From assembly GCA_005408345.1 (NCBI GenBank), contig SEMN01000020.1:1679501-1743500 (forward strand): a stretch of 64,000 nucleotides of DNA, written 5' to 3'. This document shows, piece after piece, positions 1 through 12,600 of this stretch. Below the pieces are notes generated by a model that saw nothing but the letters and a program-made list of their open reading frames with translations, did no database searches and was not told the origin of the DNA. Within the stretch, counting starts at the first letter, position 1; every line of letters starts with the position of its first letter. The DNA comes from Macquaria australasica. Taxonomy: Eukaryota > Chordata > Actinopteri > Centrarchiformes > Percichthyidae. The position numbers and the translations under genes are program-made.

Positions 1-64
1 TCAGTCGAACCACCAGACCCTGTTGGAAAAATACACAAGGGGCTGGAAGACCCACAGTACTCAC

Positions 65-3000
65 ATGAGTGTTGAGGCGGTAGGACATGAGCTCAAACTC
101 TCCATCGGGAGGAATGAAGGAGATGGTGCGGTCGTTCTCAAAGCGAGACAGACGGACACACTGGTGAAACTTGACATCTTCAAGCTCTACTGATTTACTC
201 TTCCCCCCTACATGAAAAAAACCCCCAAATTAGATCATTTTAAAAGGCGAAAAATACAAGTAGAGTGTACCTGTATTGCATGAACTAATATAAATCAGAC
301 CTAGGTCAAATTGCATTTGCAAATAACTTATAGGGTTTTTCAGATTAGCATGAGGATATGGTGGATATCTTGTATATTTGAAAGGGTAATTCATTATCAT
401 CAATACTTCCATCAGGCAGCTCCTCACCCAGCTCAAATCATTTGTTAACACAATATGACCGAGGTCTGTTATGAGAGAGAACTCACGTCCAGTGTTTTCA
501 AACAGAACCTTGTCGTTAAGGCCCAGCCGCAACTCAGGCATTCCAGACAGGAAGACTCGCATCTTGATGGAGCCAACGATCTCACTACGTAGAACATTAC
601 CATTGGCACTAACCTGAAAAACAGAGGGATTACAAGTGTCAGTGGGTCACAGAGGGCCAGAGAATCCCATCAAAGAAAGCGTTAGCCATTTAAAGAAAGC
701 ACTCATAGCAGCCCACAGAAAATACAGCAATATCAGCTAGCTAATGTGACAAACACAGGGAGGAAGTTTACACAGATGTTTATCACTGTGACTGGCATTC
801 CTTAAGCAACACAGGGCTTCTAAAACAAGGAGTTCCTACCAGGAGGTTGACGGACTCTATGACGTCCAGGAAGACCTCATTCTTCCTGTACTTGATACCC
901 TCTGACCTCCAGGAAACGGCATTGGTGACCGTAGCCGGGGGTCGCGGGGCGCCAGTGTCTAGCTTGTGCCCCTCCTGGGTTATGTATCTGAAAGACAGAA
1001 ATGTAAAAACTGAGGCAAAACAGAGAAAAGGAGTAATCAACTGCCTGTGGTGATGAGTTCCCAGAAAGCATCAAAGAATAACAGAGACTTTCATACTCTT
1101 ACTAAGGGAGGATTGTCTGACTTATTGCTGAACTCAGAACACTGGGGGAACTCCAGAGTTAGCTTGCTACGTGTCTGCATCAACCACAGTCCTATAAGTT
1201 CAAACGGTCATTTATAGTACTCTGTGTTGAGGACAGCAAGCTCCTTTTGACTTGCAGATAAATAGAAATGACAGAACAAGACCACAAAACTGAGAAAAAA
1301 AGCAATATATAAAACCTGATTTTTATGGCTACATAATCAATGTATAAAAACTTTACACCAAAAAGCTGGTTTAACACGGTGTGCTACACCGTCCTTAAAA
1401 AATGGTGGCGGTTCTACAATTATCATACGGACGGTATTTTTTATAGTTTTGATTTATTTTTTCATATTTTTTATATTTAAGCCTATTTTAACCCCCTCAT
1501 CAATAGATTTAACCTCAGGGCTGTTCAGCGTTAGCCTGGCCATAAATCCGTGTATGCTGAAAAAAAGAAAGAAAAGAAATTATCTTCAGAATGTAACAGT
1601 CTGTCAATTCCCTTCATTGGGTCTCACATACAAATGCAGGATAACTATTTATAGTGCTTTAATTACATAAAGTTATCAATGTCAAAATAATGTCTATGTT
1701 TACATTCAGTCCGACTAACGTTATTTGTGTGACTATCTGCTTTGTGCAAGGCAGGCAACTAGAGCCGAAGCAGAAAGACACAGCTAACATTACTGTCCTC
1801 ACCGCCACCCTTACAAAATAGCTAATCAAGTATCCAATTAACCGATGTAAACCCAGGGTTACTGGGGAAATCACATTACTACGAACCATGTAAACTCTTT
1901 AATCAAGCTATTATCTAAATGTGGTTATTCACAGTAATCAGAAGGATTAACGTCACTTGAAAAGCAACCATTCATACAGCCAAGTGCTGCATGTGTCTAG
2001 ATCAGCACTAACTTTGACAGCTGGCTACGTTAACCAGCTTGCTTGCTTGAACGCCTTATGCGCTCCAGTGCAGGGTTTTCTGCCAGAACAGCTGTCAACA
2101 CGGCGATAAGCATCGCGCACATGTCGCGGACCAAACAGAGTAATTTAAGAGCCTGTACTCATAGAATGGGGGTTACAGTACGTAACCAAAGGTACGTACA
2201 CTCGCCTGTTCATCTCTGTTGCTGTCGCAGTGTTTTGGCGTGAGAACTGTTTGGGCAGCGTGAGACTGAACGTGAAAGCATGAGCCTCAGGTGAGAGTTG
2301 GCAACACTGATCCTGACATACCTGAATAATACGTTCCGAAACAGCGTCGGGGCGTCTTCTTGTCAAGACGACTCAACTCGACCCCCTAATTGATGCCTGA
2401 TGAGCAATCAGGCATCAATTAGGACTCTGGGAAAGACTGTTGAGCATTTGTCATGTTTTTTGTATTTTATAGACAAAAAAATATCCAAAGGTGAATCAAT
2501 CATGGCAGCATTTATTTGTTGCATCTCTAATGAATCTATATAAAGTTAAATGTGGTGAGACTGCGGCTAAGAGTGTACTCACTCTTGCAGAATCTTGCTG
2601 TCTGTGGTCTGCGGATAACCGAAGTCCATCAGCTCATCCATCAGCTCGTATATGATGACAAAGTTATCTCGAATGCTCTCTTCCTCCAGTTCTTTGAAAT
2701 ACTCTGAAAAAACCTGAAGAACACAAATTCTATAATCATGTTTGTCCATCACTGTAAATATAGAGTATACGGCTTTATTAGTGTTGTTTATCATCTAAAT
2801 CTGCTGTGGACAAAAGCAGGTAAAAGCATGCAATCCTACCTGGACAATTTTGTACAAGAAGGAGAAGACCAGCGAGACGCTGGCATTTTTCTTGGATGTT
2901 GCAACCACTGATGCGATGTGTGTTAAGACTTCTAGCTACGAAATCTGAAAATCCAAGCAGCACAAAAAAATATAATACCAAGTGTTGACAAGTTGCTGGG

Positions 3001-4179
3001 GTACAAAATACCATGTAGTGAACAATAAGGATACAGTAGAGGTTATTGTGTTTGATCCACATGAAACGGACTCCTCCATGGGCCAGGATTGGAGAGAGCG
3101 TCCCCTCCTCCTCTTTGTCCATCAGAAGGGTCATGAAGTGCTCAATCTCTGACATGTCCACATCTCCCCGGTAATTTCGGCACACCAGGACCTGAAAAGA
3201 AAAGATAGTATTTGTTCAGCTTGCAATAACAATGTTACTGTATGTCAGCAACGGCTGCAATACTGCTGATAGTGCTGAAAACCTGAGGACTATCATGGTT
3301 GTATAGTAATGAATTGGTTATTAAAATGTTGCCGGTCAGTTACTAAGGGGTTACCAAGTTACCAATATAACCAAAATCAAATGTATTTTCTTATGTGTTC
3401 ATTCATTTATACTTTCTTTAATCTTTAACCATCCATCATGAGATTTTGAGATGTATTTTGTGTACAAACAAAACGGACTTTAAATAGAAAAATCTGACAT
3501 TTAAACCCTGATTAAAGGCAAACACCTTTACAACATTGCTTATTGCTTAAAACGTTTAATTGGTTAAAAGTCCACTCTTCAATTCGGCATACAATATTCG
3601 GCCTTGTCTGTGATGCACGCATCACTTAAAAGTGTTTTATTCCACTAAGACAGAGCTGTGGGCGGTAGCAACAAACAAACGTTCAACTTGATGCTTCTTT
3701 ATCTCGATGAACTAATGCGCCGAATTTACAAGAAGACGCTCACGATTTAAAACAGGTTGTAGGCATATAATGCAGTGTATGTAATGATTTGCATAGAAGC
3801 AAAGAGGCGTGAAACTGGTGAATTTTGAAGGGAACCCCTCTGCGTTCCCTGCTGCTAACAGCTGGTCACCTGTGTGCTAGTCAGCGTAACCGTCGTATGT
3901 TTTCGTTACGTGGCCTTGCATTTCTCATTTTATCCATCGTATGAAACCGACCTTTTTGTTTGGGTGCGACATACTGTCTTAACTTACAAGACAAAACCTT
4001 AACACGTCACATCGACCGGTTCCGATACGGTAGCCACCCTGCTGCAGACTGAGCCACATCATAATCTGTCGGCGAGGTGTGTGCGTTGGCTGGGCTCACG
4101 TTAGCTTAGCAAAGCAGCGGCGGTCCAGTTATCTTACCTTTCCTTTCAAATCCAAGACATACACCGCACTCGCAGACAT
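65..4179 (-). CDS. ap1m1: AP-1 complex subunit mu-1-like, partial (first 7 coding exons)
   Basis: Medium (mu) chain of the AP-1 clathrin adaptor, which sorts tyrosine-motif cargo at the trans-Golgi and endosomes. Coding exons on the minus strand: 4138-4179, 3035-3191, 2840-2907, 2583-2713, 840-987, 487-613, 65-207; junctions are GT-AG and the frame stays open for 272 codons. The start MSASAVYVLDLKGK is the AP-1 mu N-terminus. The longin-like domain (CRNYRGDVDMSEIEHF, GGVRFMWIKHNNLY) is followed by KELEEESIRDNFVIIYEL and then the start of the mu homology domain (TVTNAVSWRSEGIKYRKNE, GMPELRLGLNDKVLF, DRTISFIPPDGEFELMSYRL). Human mu-1A is about 423 residues, so roughly 150 C-terminal residues lie beyond position 1. 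Residues such as VDMSEIEHF favour AP1M1 over AP1M2; a fish third paralogue (ap1m3) is not excluded. Confidence 0.9.
2385..2423. repeat. Perfect 17-bp inverted repeat in ap1m1 intron
   Basis: Arms 2385-2401 (CCTAATTGATGCCTGAT) and 2407-2423 are exact reverse complements around a 5-nt loop (GAGCA). The hairpin lies in the intron between the exons ending at 2583 and starting at 987. It could be a fold-back repeat relic or a chance-stable stem. Confidence 0.7.
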
Positions 4180-4400
4180 CTCGAACTAATTTACACGAGC
4201 TTAGTCCAGCTCTTTATCGGCGCCTTATTGATAATGTCTGATAATAACCAGTTCAGGGCTCAAATCAAAGAAAAGACTTTCATTCATAATACCGAAAAGA
4301 AGTAAGCCACCCTTCCCTTTTCTCCCCCCACACCATCCATGCATGCAACGAGCGCCCCCTATAGAACGGGAGGATGTAGTGCTCCAGACTGAGGTATGAG
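4180..4400 (-). promoter_or_regulatory. ap1m1 5' UTR and likely promoter
   Basis: This is the sequence directly upstream (higher coordinates) of the ap1m1 ATG. It lacks a clear TATA box. Intron 1 and the area around exon 1 (about 3.6-4.2 kb) are locally richer in CpG than the flanks, as expected for a housekeeping promoter. The transcription start is not resolved. Confidence 0.4.
4351..4360 (-). promoter_or_regulatory. CTCF-like core motif by the ap1m1 promoter
   Basis: On the minus strand this reads AGGGGGCGCT, the exact core of the vertebrate CTCF consensus, although the upstream CCA part is imperfect. It lies about 170 bp upstream of the ap1m1 start codon. Motif match only. Confidence 0.25.
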
Positions 4401-5562
4401 TGTGTTTTCCCATAGGAATTGATTGAACAGATTTGTAAATGGATGTGGTAAATGGCTGATATGTTGCTCTATAGGCATAGCATCAACTTTGCCCTGTGTG
4501 TTAATTCCTGAAGCACTTCCTTGACCTGAAATAATAAATGACATGTATGTATTCGTCTGCTGAATGTTATAAAATATCATCACATATTCACTGTGTTGTT
4601 CACCTTGCTGCCTTGCAGTACTTTCACTGAGTGCTAACCTGCGCAACATGGTGATTGATGGATGCAACATGTCACCTGTTCTCATTGTTGTCATGACAAC
4701 AGATGTTTTCATCTCATCTGGCTTCTGTAGACAAATGAATGAGATTCTTGATAGATTAAATGCCCATTGATTGTTGAGTTGCACACTTATAATATAATGT
4801 TATTGTCTTTTAATTTGTCCTCATTCAGTCTTTTTTAATAAAGCTTGTAAACTAAAATTTTGTTAGATAATGAATTTACAAGTGTGGATGACCTGCATGG
4901 CAAAATGCAATGCTCATTCATTTTGACAGTTTTAAAACAATGCACAGATCAGAAATTTGACCAAGACGAGTTTACATTTCATTTGTGCACACATGCTCTT
5001 CAAAAATGTCAAACAATCTTCAAAGCTTCCATGGTTTCTCAGTTGTGTTCATGCATATTTTATAAGAACTTATTACAAGTTATTATAAGTTCTTATAATA
5101 CATCCATGGTCGAGTTGCAGTAACCTGCTTCTTCCTGTCATCAACCTTGTTTTCATCTTGTAGCTTCCCCTACTGGATGAATAGTTAATCTGCACTAGAC
5201 AACTTTTACAGTAACCAGTTTTTAGGTCAACTGTTTAGATCAAACTGCAATGCAACCTCCTAAGGTTCTGGTGTATTTATCACAGGAACAAACACATATT
5301 ATATTTAAATATTAAAGAAACCAATAAATTAGTAACTGCATTATTAAAACTTAAGTCATTCTTAAGAACTGCTATTTCATCTCTTTAATTGGAGTTTATA
5401 TATGACAATCCCCATTTTTAAAGGTCATATTCTTCCTGTGACCCTCTTATTACTTAATGTCACTTTTTTTGCCGCCAATGTCAGTCCTCCTGCCCTTCAG
5501 CCAATCACATACTCCCTGCAGGCTCGGCACCTATTGAATAAAGTTACACTAAACAAAATAAA
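4401..5562. other. Intergenic, no gene recognised
   Basis: AT-rich sequence with short open frames that show no family signature or splice support. It contains an exact 14-bp inverted repeat (5060-5073 with 5085-5098, arm TTATAAGAACTTAT). Nothing else is supported. Confidence 0.6.
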
Positions 5563-5965
5563 AAGTACGTGGACAACCTCTTTATTTTGTAAATCTCATC
5601 TCATTCCAAAACATTGGGCGTTCTACAAGATTTTGGAACCTGTGTGCAGGAATTTGCTCCCATTCAGCCACAAGAGCATTAGTGAGGTCGGGCACTGATG
5701 TTGGGCGATAAGGCCTGGTTTGATTGGGTTGAGTTCAGGACTCTGTGAAGGCCAGTCTAGTTCTTCCACACCAAACTCGGAAATCATTATGGATTTCACT
5801 TTGTGCATAAGGGCATTGCCATGTCAACAGAAAAGGGCCTTCCACAAACTGTTAGCACAGAGTTGGAAGCACACTATTGTCTCAAATATTATTGTATGCT
5901 GTAGCATTAAGATGTCCATTAATTGGAACTAAACAGCATAGCCGTGAAAAACAACCCCAGACCAC
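5563..5965 (-). mobile_element. Decayed Tc1/mariner transposon fragment
   Basis: The minus strand encodes a piece of Tc1-like DDE transposase: at 5623-5808 it reads ISEFGVEELDWPSQSPELNP, matching the conserved stretch of fish Tc1 elements before the last catalytic acidic residue, and then LVAEW-like and HTGSKIL-type residues from the C-terminus. The frame is broken around it and the residue after NPI is K where the catalytic E is expected, so the copy is inactive. Terminal inverted repeats were not found, so the boundaries are approximate. Confidence 0.8.
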
Positions 5966-8900
5966 AAGAACACAAAGGCCTTGTACACCAATTTAATGAA
6001 AATAATCCATACACTTGTGTAAGATATGGCTTTCATCCTTTCTCATCTGCCTTGGGTGGTGATAATCAGCCACTCATTATATATTTACATTGTAATGGTG
6101 CAAATATGTGTGTCTAAGTTCGCTAAAGTTGAACTCAGATTTTCATTCAACTGCACTGAATTTGTGCTAATCTTCACTGTCATAAGTGCTGATGTGACCC
6201 CTGTCCTAACGTTATACTGAATCTTAATGAACTTGATTTCACTGACTATAACTGCTGATGTGCAAACCTTAAATGGCAGCCAAGCAACAAATACTGACTT
6301 CATCAGAGGTGAAATGACTCCTGAAACATAAGAAGAGGAATTGCTGCTTCATATATCTAAAAATACACCACTTATTAATATGTCAGTGTATTATAATACA
6401 CAAAGCTACTGGAGTAATTATTGAGGTTAGTACAGGCTTACCATTAAAATAACTTAGGTCTTAAAAGCCTAGTATACAAACCCAAACAGCTGGTACTTTT
6501 CACCTCTGTGTATTGTGAACAGAGGCCGGGACGTGAAGTGATGAAGGGGGATAATATGTGATGTGTGAATGTACAGCTGGGTAGAAACACAGTGTGAAAA
6601 TTCTGCATTGACATTTGATGAAGTTACATATAGAGGTCACTGAAGCAGGAACATCTGAGTTTTCTTTCTCTGAGAACACCACCCCGTTTTTGGCGTGAAC
6701 AGCCTTTCAGCACTGGGACTTGTGCAAGACAACTGTGCCTCATCAAAGTGACAGATCTCTGATCCCTTGGCTGGTAAGATGGAGTCTAGACATTGTCAGA
6801 AGTCATTGATACAACTGGACTGAGTTCCAGAGACAAATATAACCAGCCACTTCCCTTAGCCACCTCCATACACTATACACAGTGTTTGTGTGTGCGTCTG
6901 TAGTTGGGGATCACTGGATGTGGTTGCATAGCCAATGGACATGATTGTACAGAAGCCTCAGAGCTCAACAGGGCTGACGTGTGTTTACCTTTGTTGCCAA
7001 ATGGGCTTATTTGAGTACACTATGAGTCAGTGCATCACATAGGTGTTGGTCAGATGTGCAGGTGTTGCCACAGCAAATATTTGCAATATTAGATGTTCAT
7101 TATCGTCTCCTAGTACAGATTACTGTAATAAATACATTGCCTGTGTACAGTGACACCATTTATATCGCTTGCATGACATCAAGCACTTAAGGCTACTGTG
7201 GCTAAGTGTACTAGTTTGTATTCTTCACGGTAGCGTTCTTATACACTCTAATCTGTTCCACCATTCCCATAGCTTTGTGATTTATACTTAGCAGGACTTT
7301 GACTCTACTCCCAAGGCGATCCTGTGGCTTTTGGGGGAGTTTTTACCATACAAGGAGAAGAGGAGTTTAGTTCGGTTTCCTGTGGGAGGGTTCTGATTTC
7401 TCTCACTCCGCATCTGATTCACCCTGTCCCTATTTCTCTCTCCCTTACCTCCTCTCTCTTTCTCCCTCTCTGTTCTCCTCTCCTGATTCTGCCCCGAACC
7501 TCCTTTCTGCTCACTATATGACCTGAACAAGTCAAAGAGTCTTATTAAAAGAAAACATCACCAAAAACACTTCCAAAATCAATATTTGTTACATTAAATT
7601 GTCAGAATTGTATCTGAGCAATCTATTATCATAACATTGTGTGCAGCCAGCATTCTGACAGACCAAATAAGGCACACAGTCACCACCCTTTATCATCGCA
7701 GGACATGATGTAAGCTTGTGTTAACCCCAGGATTTTTAAGCTATCAAACTGCCACCACTTTCATAAACTTATGCCAAAAAAGGCTGCAGTTTCCCTCCCC
7801 TGCTAAAACAAAATCTATTAGTCAGCTTACGGTACTATTGGTCTCTAACTCTCAAAGAGAAGAGTAAAGATTTGGGGATCTATGTATTTGCTTTCTTTCA
7901 ATTTGGATTTCCTCAGTGTGATCTGACTTTCTCAAAAGCCTACAAGTTACACAGTGTGTAACACACAGGTCTTTACGTACTGTCCTCACACCAAATGATC
8001 TCAGCTAATCTGACATGTAATGACTATTCTACACTACACTAAAGTAGGAGAATTTTCTCAAAACATAAAGGAACATTTAATCTTTCAGTTTACCTGGACA
8101 ATTTGGAGATACATGGTTTTCACTGAACAGCGACAATATGCTCCTCAAACTCAAAGTGTCTGCAGCACAGTGTGTCCTCTGTACCAAAGCACAGCCAGGA
8201 AAGTGTCTGTATAATGAATAACATTATATAAGGGGATACACACTGCAATAGTGGCAATGCAACATGAAAAACAAGAGATGCATGTGTCCAAGTTTATCTT
8301 CAGATGTCACTTAAATGGCCAGTGTACACCTAAATGTTCTTTGAGTTTCCTTGTAATCTTTATTTTTAGCCCCGGGCAGCTGGCACAGAAGAGTTGAAAG
8401 CTAGCAGACAGGTCCATTAGAGCTGATGTCATCAGCACAAACACAGACTTATGCACCTCCCACTCGCTACGACAATTTCAGATTGACCACTGTTTGCACC
8501 AAGATTAATAATAACAAATATAATAACATAAATATCAATATGTATTCTATTTTATTACGTTTGCTTTTCTTGTCATTTGATTCAGATATGAACTCCAATT
8601 TGCAAATAAAGAGCATTAAGTGAATACCATGCATGACCCATTTTCCAAATATCTCATATATTGAGGTGCATACAATCATATTCCTGGAAACCATCTCAAG
8701 TTGCATCCACCAGTCAACAATGCTTTTTATATTGTGCGCCTTACAAATTACAGAAAACAGATCTAAATAAAGGTATGTCAGACCAATAGTAATTAAGAGG
8801 ATCTTAATTGCAGTAGACCTATGGTTTATGTCTGCGTAGCTCGACCGTAAAGCTCCGGCTGCCTGGTGTAGATCACACGCAGACAGCTCTTTCCCCAAAT

Positions 8901-9300
8901 TTTCTTTGGCTGGATCATTTTCCATACAGCCCTTTTTCATTCAGCGGTAGAATGAAAACTATGTCCTTTTCTAACCAACTCTGGTATTAACATCAATTTG
9001 AACATTCCTAAGTAAGAACACAGGCATATAGATATGCAGCCCAAAGGGGGAAAAAAATGAACCTTCAGTAACTCATATTACTAATGTGAACAATGTCCTT
9101 TTGATGTCTGAGGTACGGATCATTCTCCTTCTTCTTATCTGCTATTCCTCTCCTGTTCTGTCCAAAACAAAACGGCCATGATCCAAATAAGGAGATAGGC
9201 TGGATATTGCCAACACATCTACACCACTTTGTTCCTCCAAAGAGCCCTCAAGAGGTGAAGTTTAGATTAGGGAGGGGGGCACAGTAACTTAGCCAAGGCG
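5966..9300. other. Intergenic, upstream of tpm4; no gene recognised
   Basis: No coding exon with family similarity was found. There is a TC-rich stretch at about 7395-7500. A MEF2-like A/T motif (TTTATTTTTAG) sits near 8359-8369, about 1.25 kb before the first tpm4 exon. A 474-bp minus-strand open frame at 8467-8940 is discussed under rejected items. Confidence 0.5.
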
Positions 9301-9622
9301 GGGAGTGGCGGAAGGGGTGAACGGTGGGAAAGGGCTGTCACTAGAAACTGGAGCTGTCTCCAAACCTCCAGTCAAGTTTAAATCCCATAGAGCTCCACCG
9401 ACTCTCAGTTTGCATCCTCCTCTTCTCTCCTCTGCTCACTCTCTCTGAGCTCCCTCTGTCTCTCTCCTCCTCTCTGCATCTGCTGGTTGCTCTCCCCGTC
9501 AACCTTGCCAGGGCTCTTGTGAGGCGTCGTCCTCTGAACATCTGCAACAGCTTTTAACCTAAAGAAATAAAAACTTTTTTTTTTCTCCGAAGCTTGCGAG
9601 ACACTGAGACCCAACTGTCACC
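9300..9622 (+). promoter_or_regulatory. tpm4: tpm4 distal promoter and 5' UTR (exon 1a)
   Basis: A sequence rich in TC and CTCC runs (9410-9480) leads into the ATG of exon 1a with a good Kozak context (CACCATGG). No clear TATA box. This promoter should drive the long 284-residue isoforms. The transcription start is inferred, not seen. Confidence 0.4.
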
Positions 9623-12600
9623 ATGGAGGCCATCAAGAAGAAGATGCAGATGCTGAAGTTGGACAAGGAGAACGCCATCGACAGGGCAGAGCAGGCTGAG
9701 TCCGACAAAAAGGCAGCGGAGGACAAATGCAAGCTGGTGAGACAAGGCTGTTTTAATGGGAACACAGGATAGACATCATGGACTGACAGCAATGGTTGCT
9801 GTTGTTTAATACTAATTTTATTGAATCTAGAGTTAGTTTGGCAATAATTTAATATTATCATATATTGAATTTCATATATATAAGATAAGATAAACTTTAC
9901 TGATCCCAATTTAAGTGTCACAGCAGCTAAAATAAGTACAAGAACAGATGCATATAGATAAGTAAGATTACAAAAGATTCATGCATCTACAATATACATA
10001 ATGAAGCACTGAAAAACAAAAATAAAAGGTACTAATTGCTTTTTACACCATATAAAAATACATTAATAACTACAAAAGAAGAGCTACTGCAAAAATATAG
10101 ATATAGTTGTGCAAATTAACTAATCTAAGCAAACTGTAATTAAAAAAGTAACAAAATTAGTTATTGAAGTTTTTGTGACAAACTGCATAACTTATTTTAT
10201 ATGTGATTTTGTGTACATTTTCATTTTCCATATGATGATATATATCAGTATCAAAAAGTATTCTTACTAATGTTGTGATATTGATTTCAACCATATCGCA
10301 CAGCCCTATCTGGAGTGGATAAAAAAATATCAAGGTTATGGCGACATCTAGTTGCTTTTGATTTTGAGTCTCTTTCATCCACTGATAAGCCAAATTTAAT
10401 TTAGATAGATTATTTTGCAAAAACGGCCCAATAAAATTAATTTGCTATTCCCATATACAGTAAGTTCACATAATGGTGTTTTATTACAATGATAATTTAG
10501 TCTAAAACAAACAAATAAATAAATAAATACATACCAAACCACTTGTGCAGACTGCAGAGAGGCTCAACATAAAATGTCAAGTATTTCCCAAAGCAGCAAA
10601 TGTTGAATTACAGAGAGCAGCTGATACTGAGCCCAAGGGCCTTGTCTTTTGGTGGGCAGGAGAAAGTGGAGGATGTCCACAGGGATGCACAAACAGAATG
10701 GCAGAGTGATGACTGCTGGACATACTATCCACAGAGAACCGGAGGGATTACTTGAAGCTACCAGAAGTGTTAAAACTACCCATCTTTAGCAGCTGTTGCT
10801 CTGACTCTTAAGCAGGAGAGAACTGCATTACCCAGCATCCTTATCTGAATTTAAGCCTGTACCATATCAAAGAAAACCTCACAAATTCCAGATATCTGCA
10901 CATCCATATTTGGTGCTGCAGTGCGAGAGCCTTAGACAGCCTGATATTTCAGGGGCTAACTTAATGATAGTGTACTTGTACCACTTGATACATGCAAAGT
11001 AGAATCTGGAGATAATAGGATATTTGAGGTTCCTAAATAGAGGCAATTATTGCACAGTGGGAGGTGGTGTCGTCATCATGGTGGTACGAGAGGAATGCTA
11101 GCGAGCAGGGAGTTCGAGGGGCATGGACAAAGCCAGGAGCTACAGTAAAGCAAGTGGAAAGAATCCTCTCTCTGGTGGCTAATGTCCTAGTCATACCCTC
11201 AGAGAGCACAAGGAGTGACAGTTGTCACTGGCACTGCACATATGGACCCCTCAGCATGTCTTCCACATCAAGGAGCAGTCAGCATGAAATCCTAGAAGAT
11301 TACGCAGAGCTCTTTAGTTTGTTTGGATGGCAGGGATACAAGCAGGGTTAAGAGATGTTTTCTTTGCTATTCTTGGCACAATGGGATAAACATCAGCGTG
11401 CAGTTAGGCTGACAGAAGGCACTGAAAATACACAAAACTAATAGTCAATATCAATATACATTACAGACAACAGACTCCAGCAGCAATTAAAGGATTGGTT
11501 CACCCAAATTACAAAGGAATTTTAAAAATTCAGCAGCAACGTGCCTTTTCAGAGACGTGCCAGTTATACTCTTGATAATCCACAGACTTTATCATGAAGG
11601 ATTTACATTGTGAAGAAATAGTCCTGATGAAAACCTCTGACTGCAAGTTCTGTAGATTATCACGAGTAAAGGGAACAGTTCTTGAATTTTTAGCCATGCT
11701 AACAGAGTGTGGCAGTGTCAGTCGTTACATCACTTTGGTCCAGAGTGAAATTACTAAACTACTAAAACTATTAGACAGATTGCCATGAAAATGTGTTCAG
11801 ACATTCATGGTTCCCAGAGGAATGACTTTGGTGGTCCCCTGAGGTTTCCTCTAGTGCCACCGTGAGGTTGATATTTGTGTTTTTAAGTGAAATGTCTCGA
11901 CAACTATTGGATGGATTACCATGACATTTGATACAGACATTCATGTCCTACCAGAAAGAATTGTAATAACTTTGGTGATCCTCTGACTTATCATCTTGCG
12001 CCATCATCAGGTCAAAATTTCAATTTGTCCAATACTTTGACTAATGACCAAATACATGTAAAACTCACATTCCCATCAGCCTCAGCTGTGTTTGGTGTTT
12101 AGTGCTAATTATCAAATGTTAGCATGCTAACAAACTAAACAAAGACGGTGAACATGTTAAACATTATAACAGCTAGAGCATGTTTACATCATCCTTGTGA
12201 GTGTGTTAGCATGCTGATATTAGCATTTAACTCAAAGTCTGAAGTACAGCCCCACAGAGCCACTGGCACGTCTGTAGACTTTCAGTCTTGTTTCAAGACA
12301 TCTAAGTTAAGTTGGTACTAGTAGTACAAGTAGTACCAAGTCTACTTATGTGGTTTTTAATGCTGGATTTTTCCATGCAGTGTTTCTTTCATACTTACTT
12401 TCATACTTAGTTCTCAAGGGCAAAAACTTGGTTGGTTTTGCAGTATCCTTCCTGACTCGCTGTCATATTTGGCTTCTTTCAGATGGAGGATGAGCTGCTC
12501 GCTCTGCAGAAGAAACTTAAGGGAACAGAGGATGAGCTTGACAAGTACTCGGAGGCCCTGAAGGATGCTCAGGAGAAACTGGAACTGTCGGAGAAGAAGG

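Noticed and set aside
8467..8940. 474-bp minus-strand open frame (157 codons) with hydrophobic segments
   Set aside because: No family similarity recognised, AT-rich with poly-N/I/L-like composition at its end, no clear promoter, and no splice partners. Most likely chance or old repeat; not called as a gene.
11064..11351. 95-codon plus-strand open frame in tpm4 intron 1
   Set aside because: No recognised similarity, no splice or promoter evidence, within the intron of an expressed gene.
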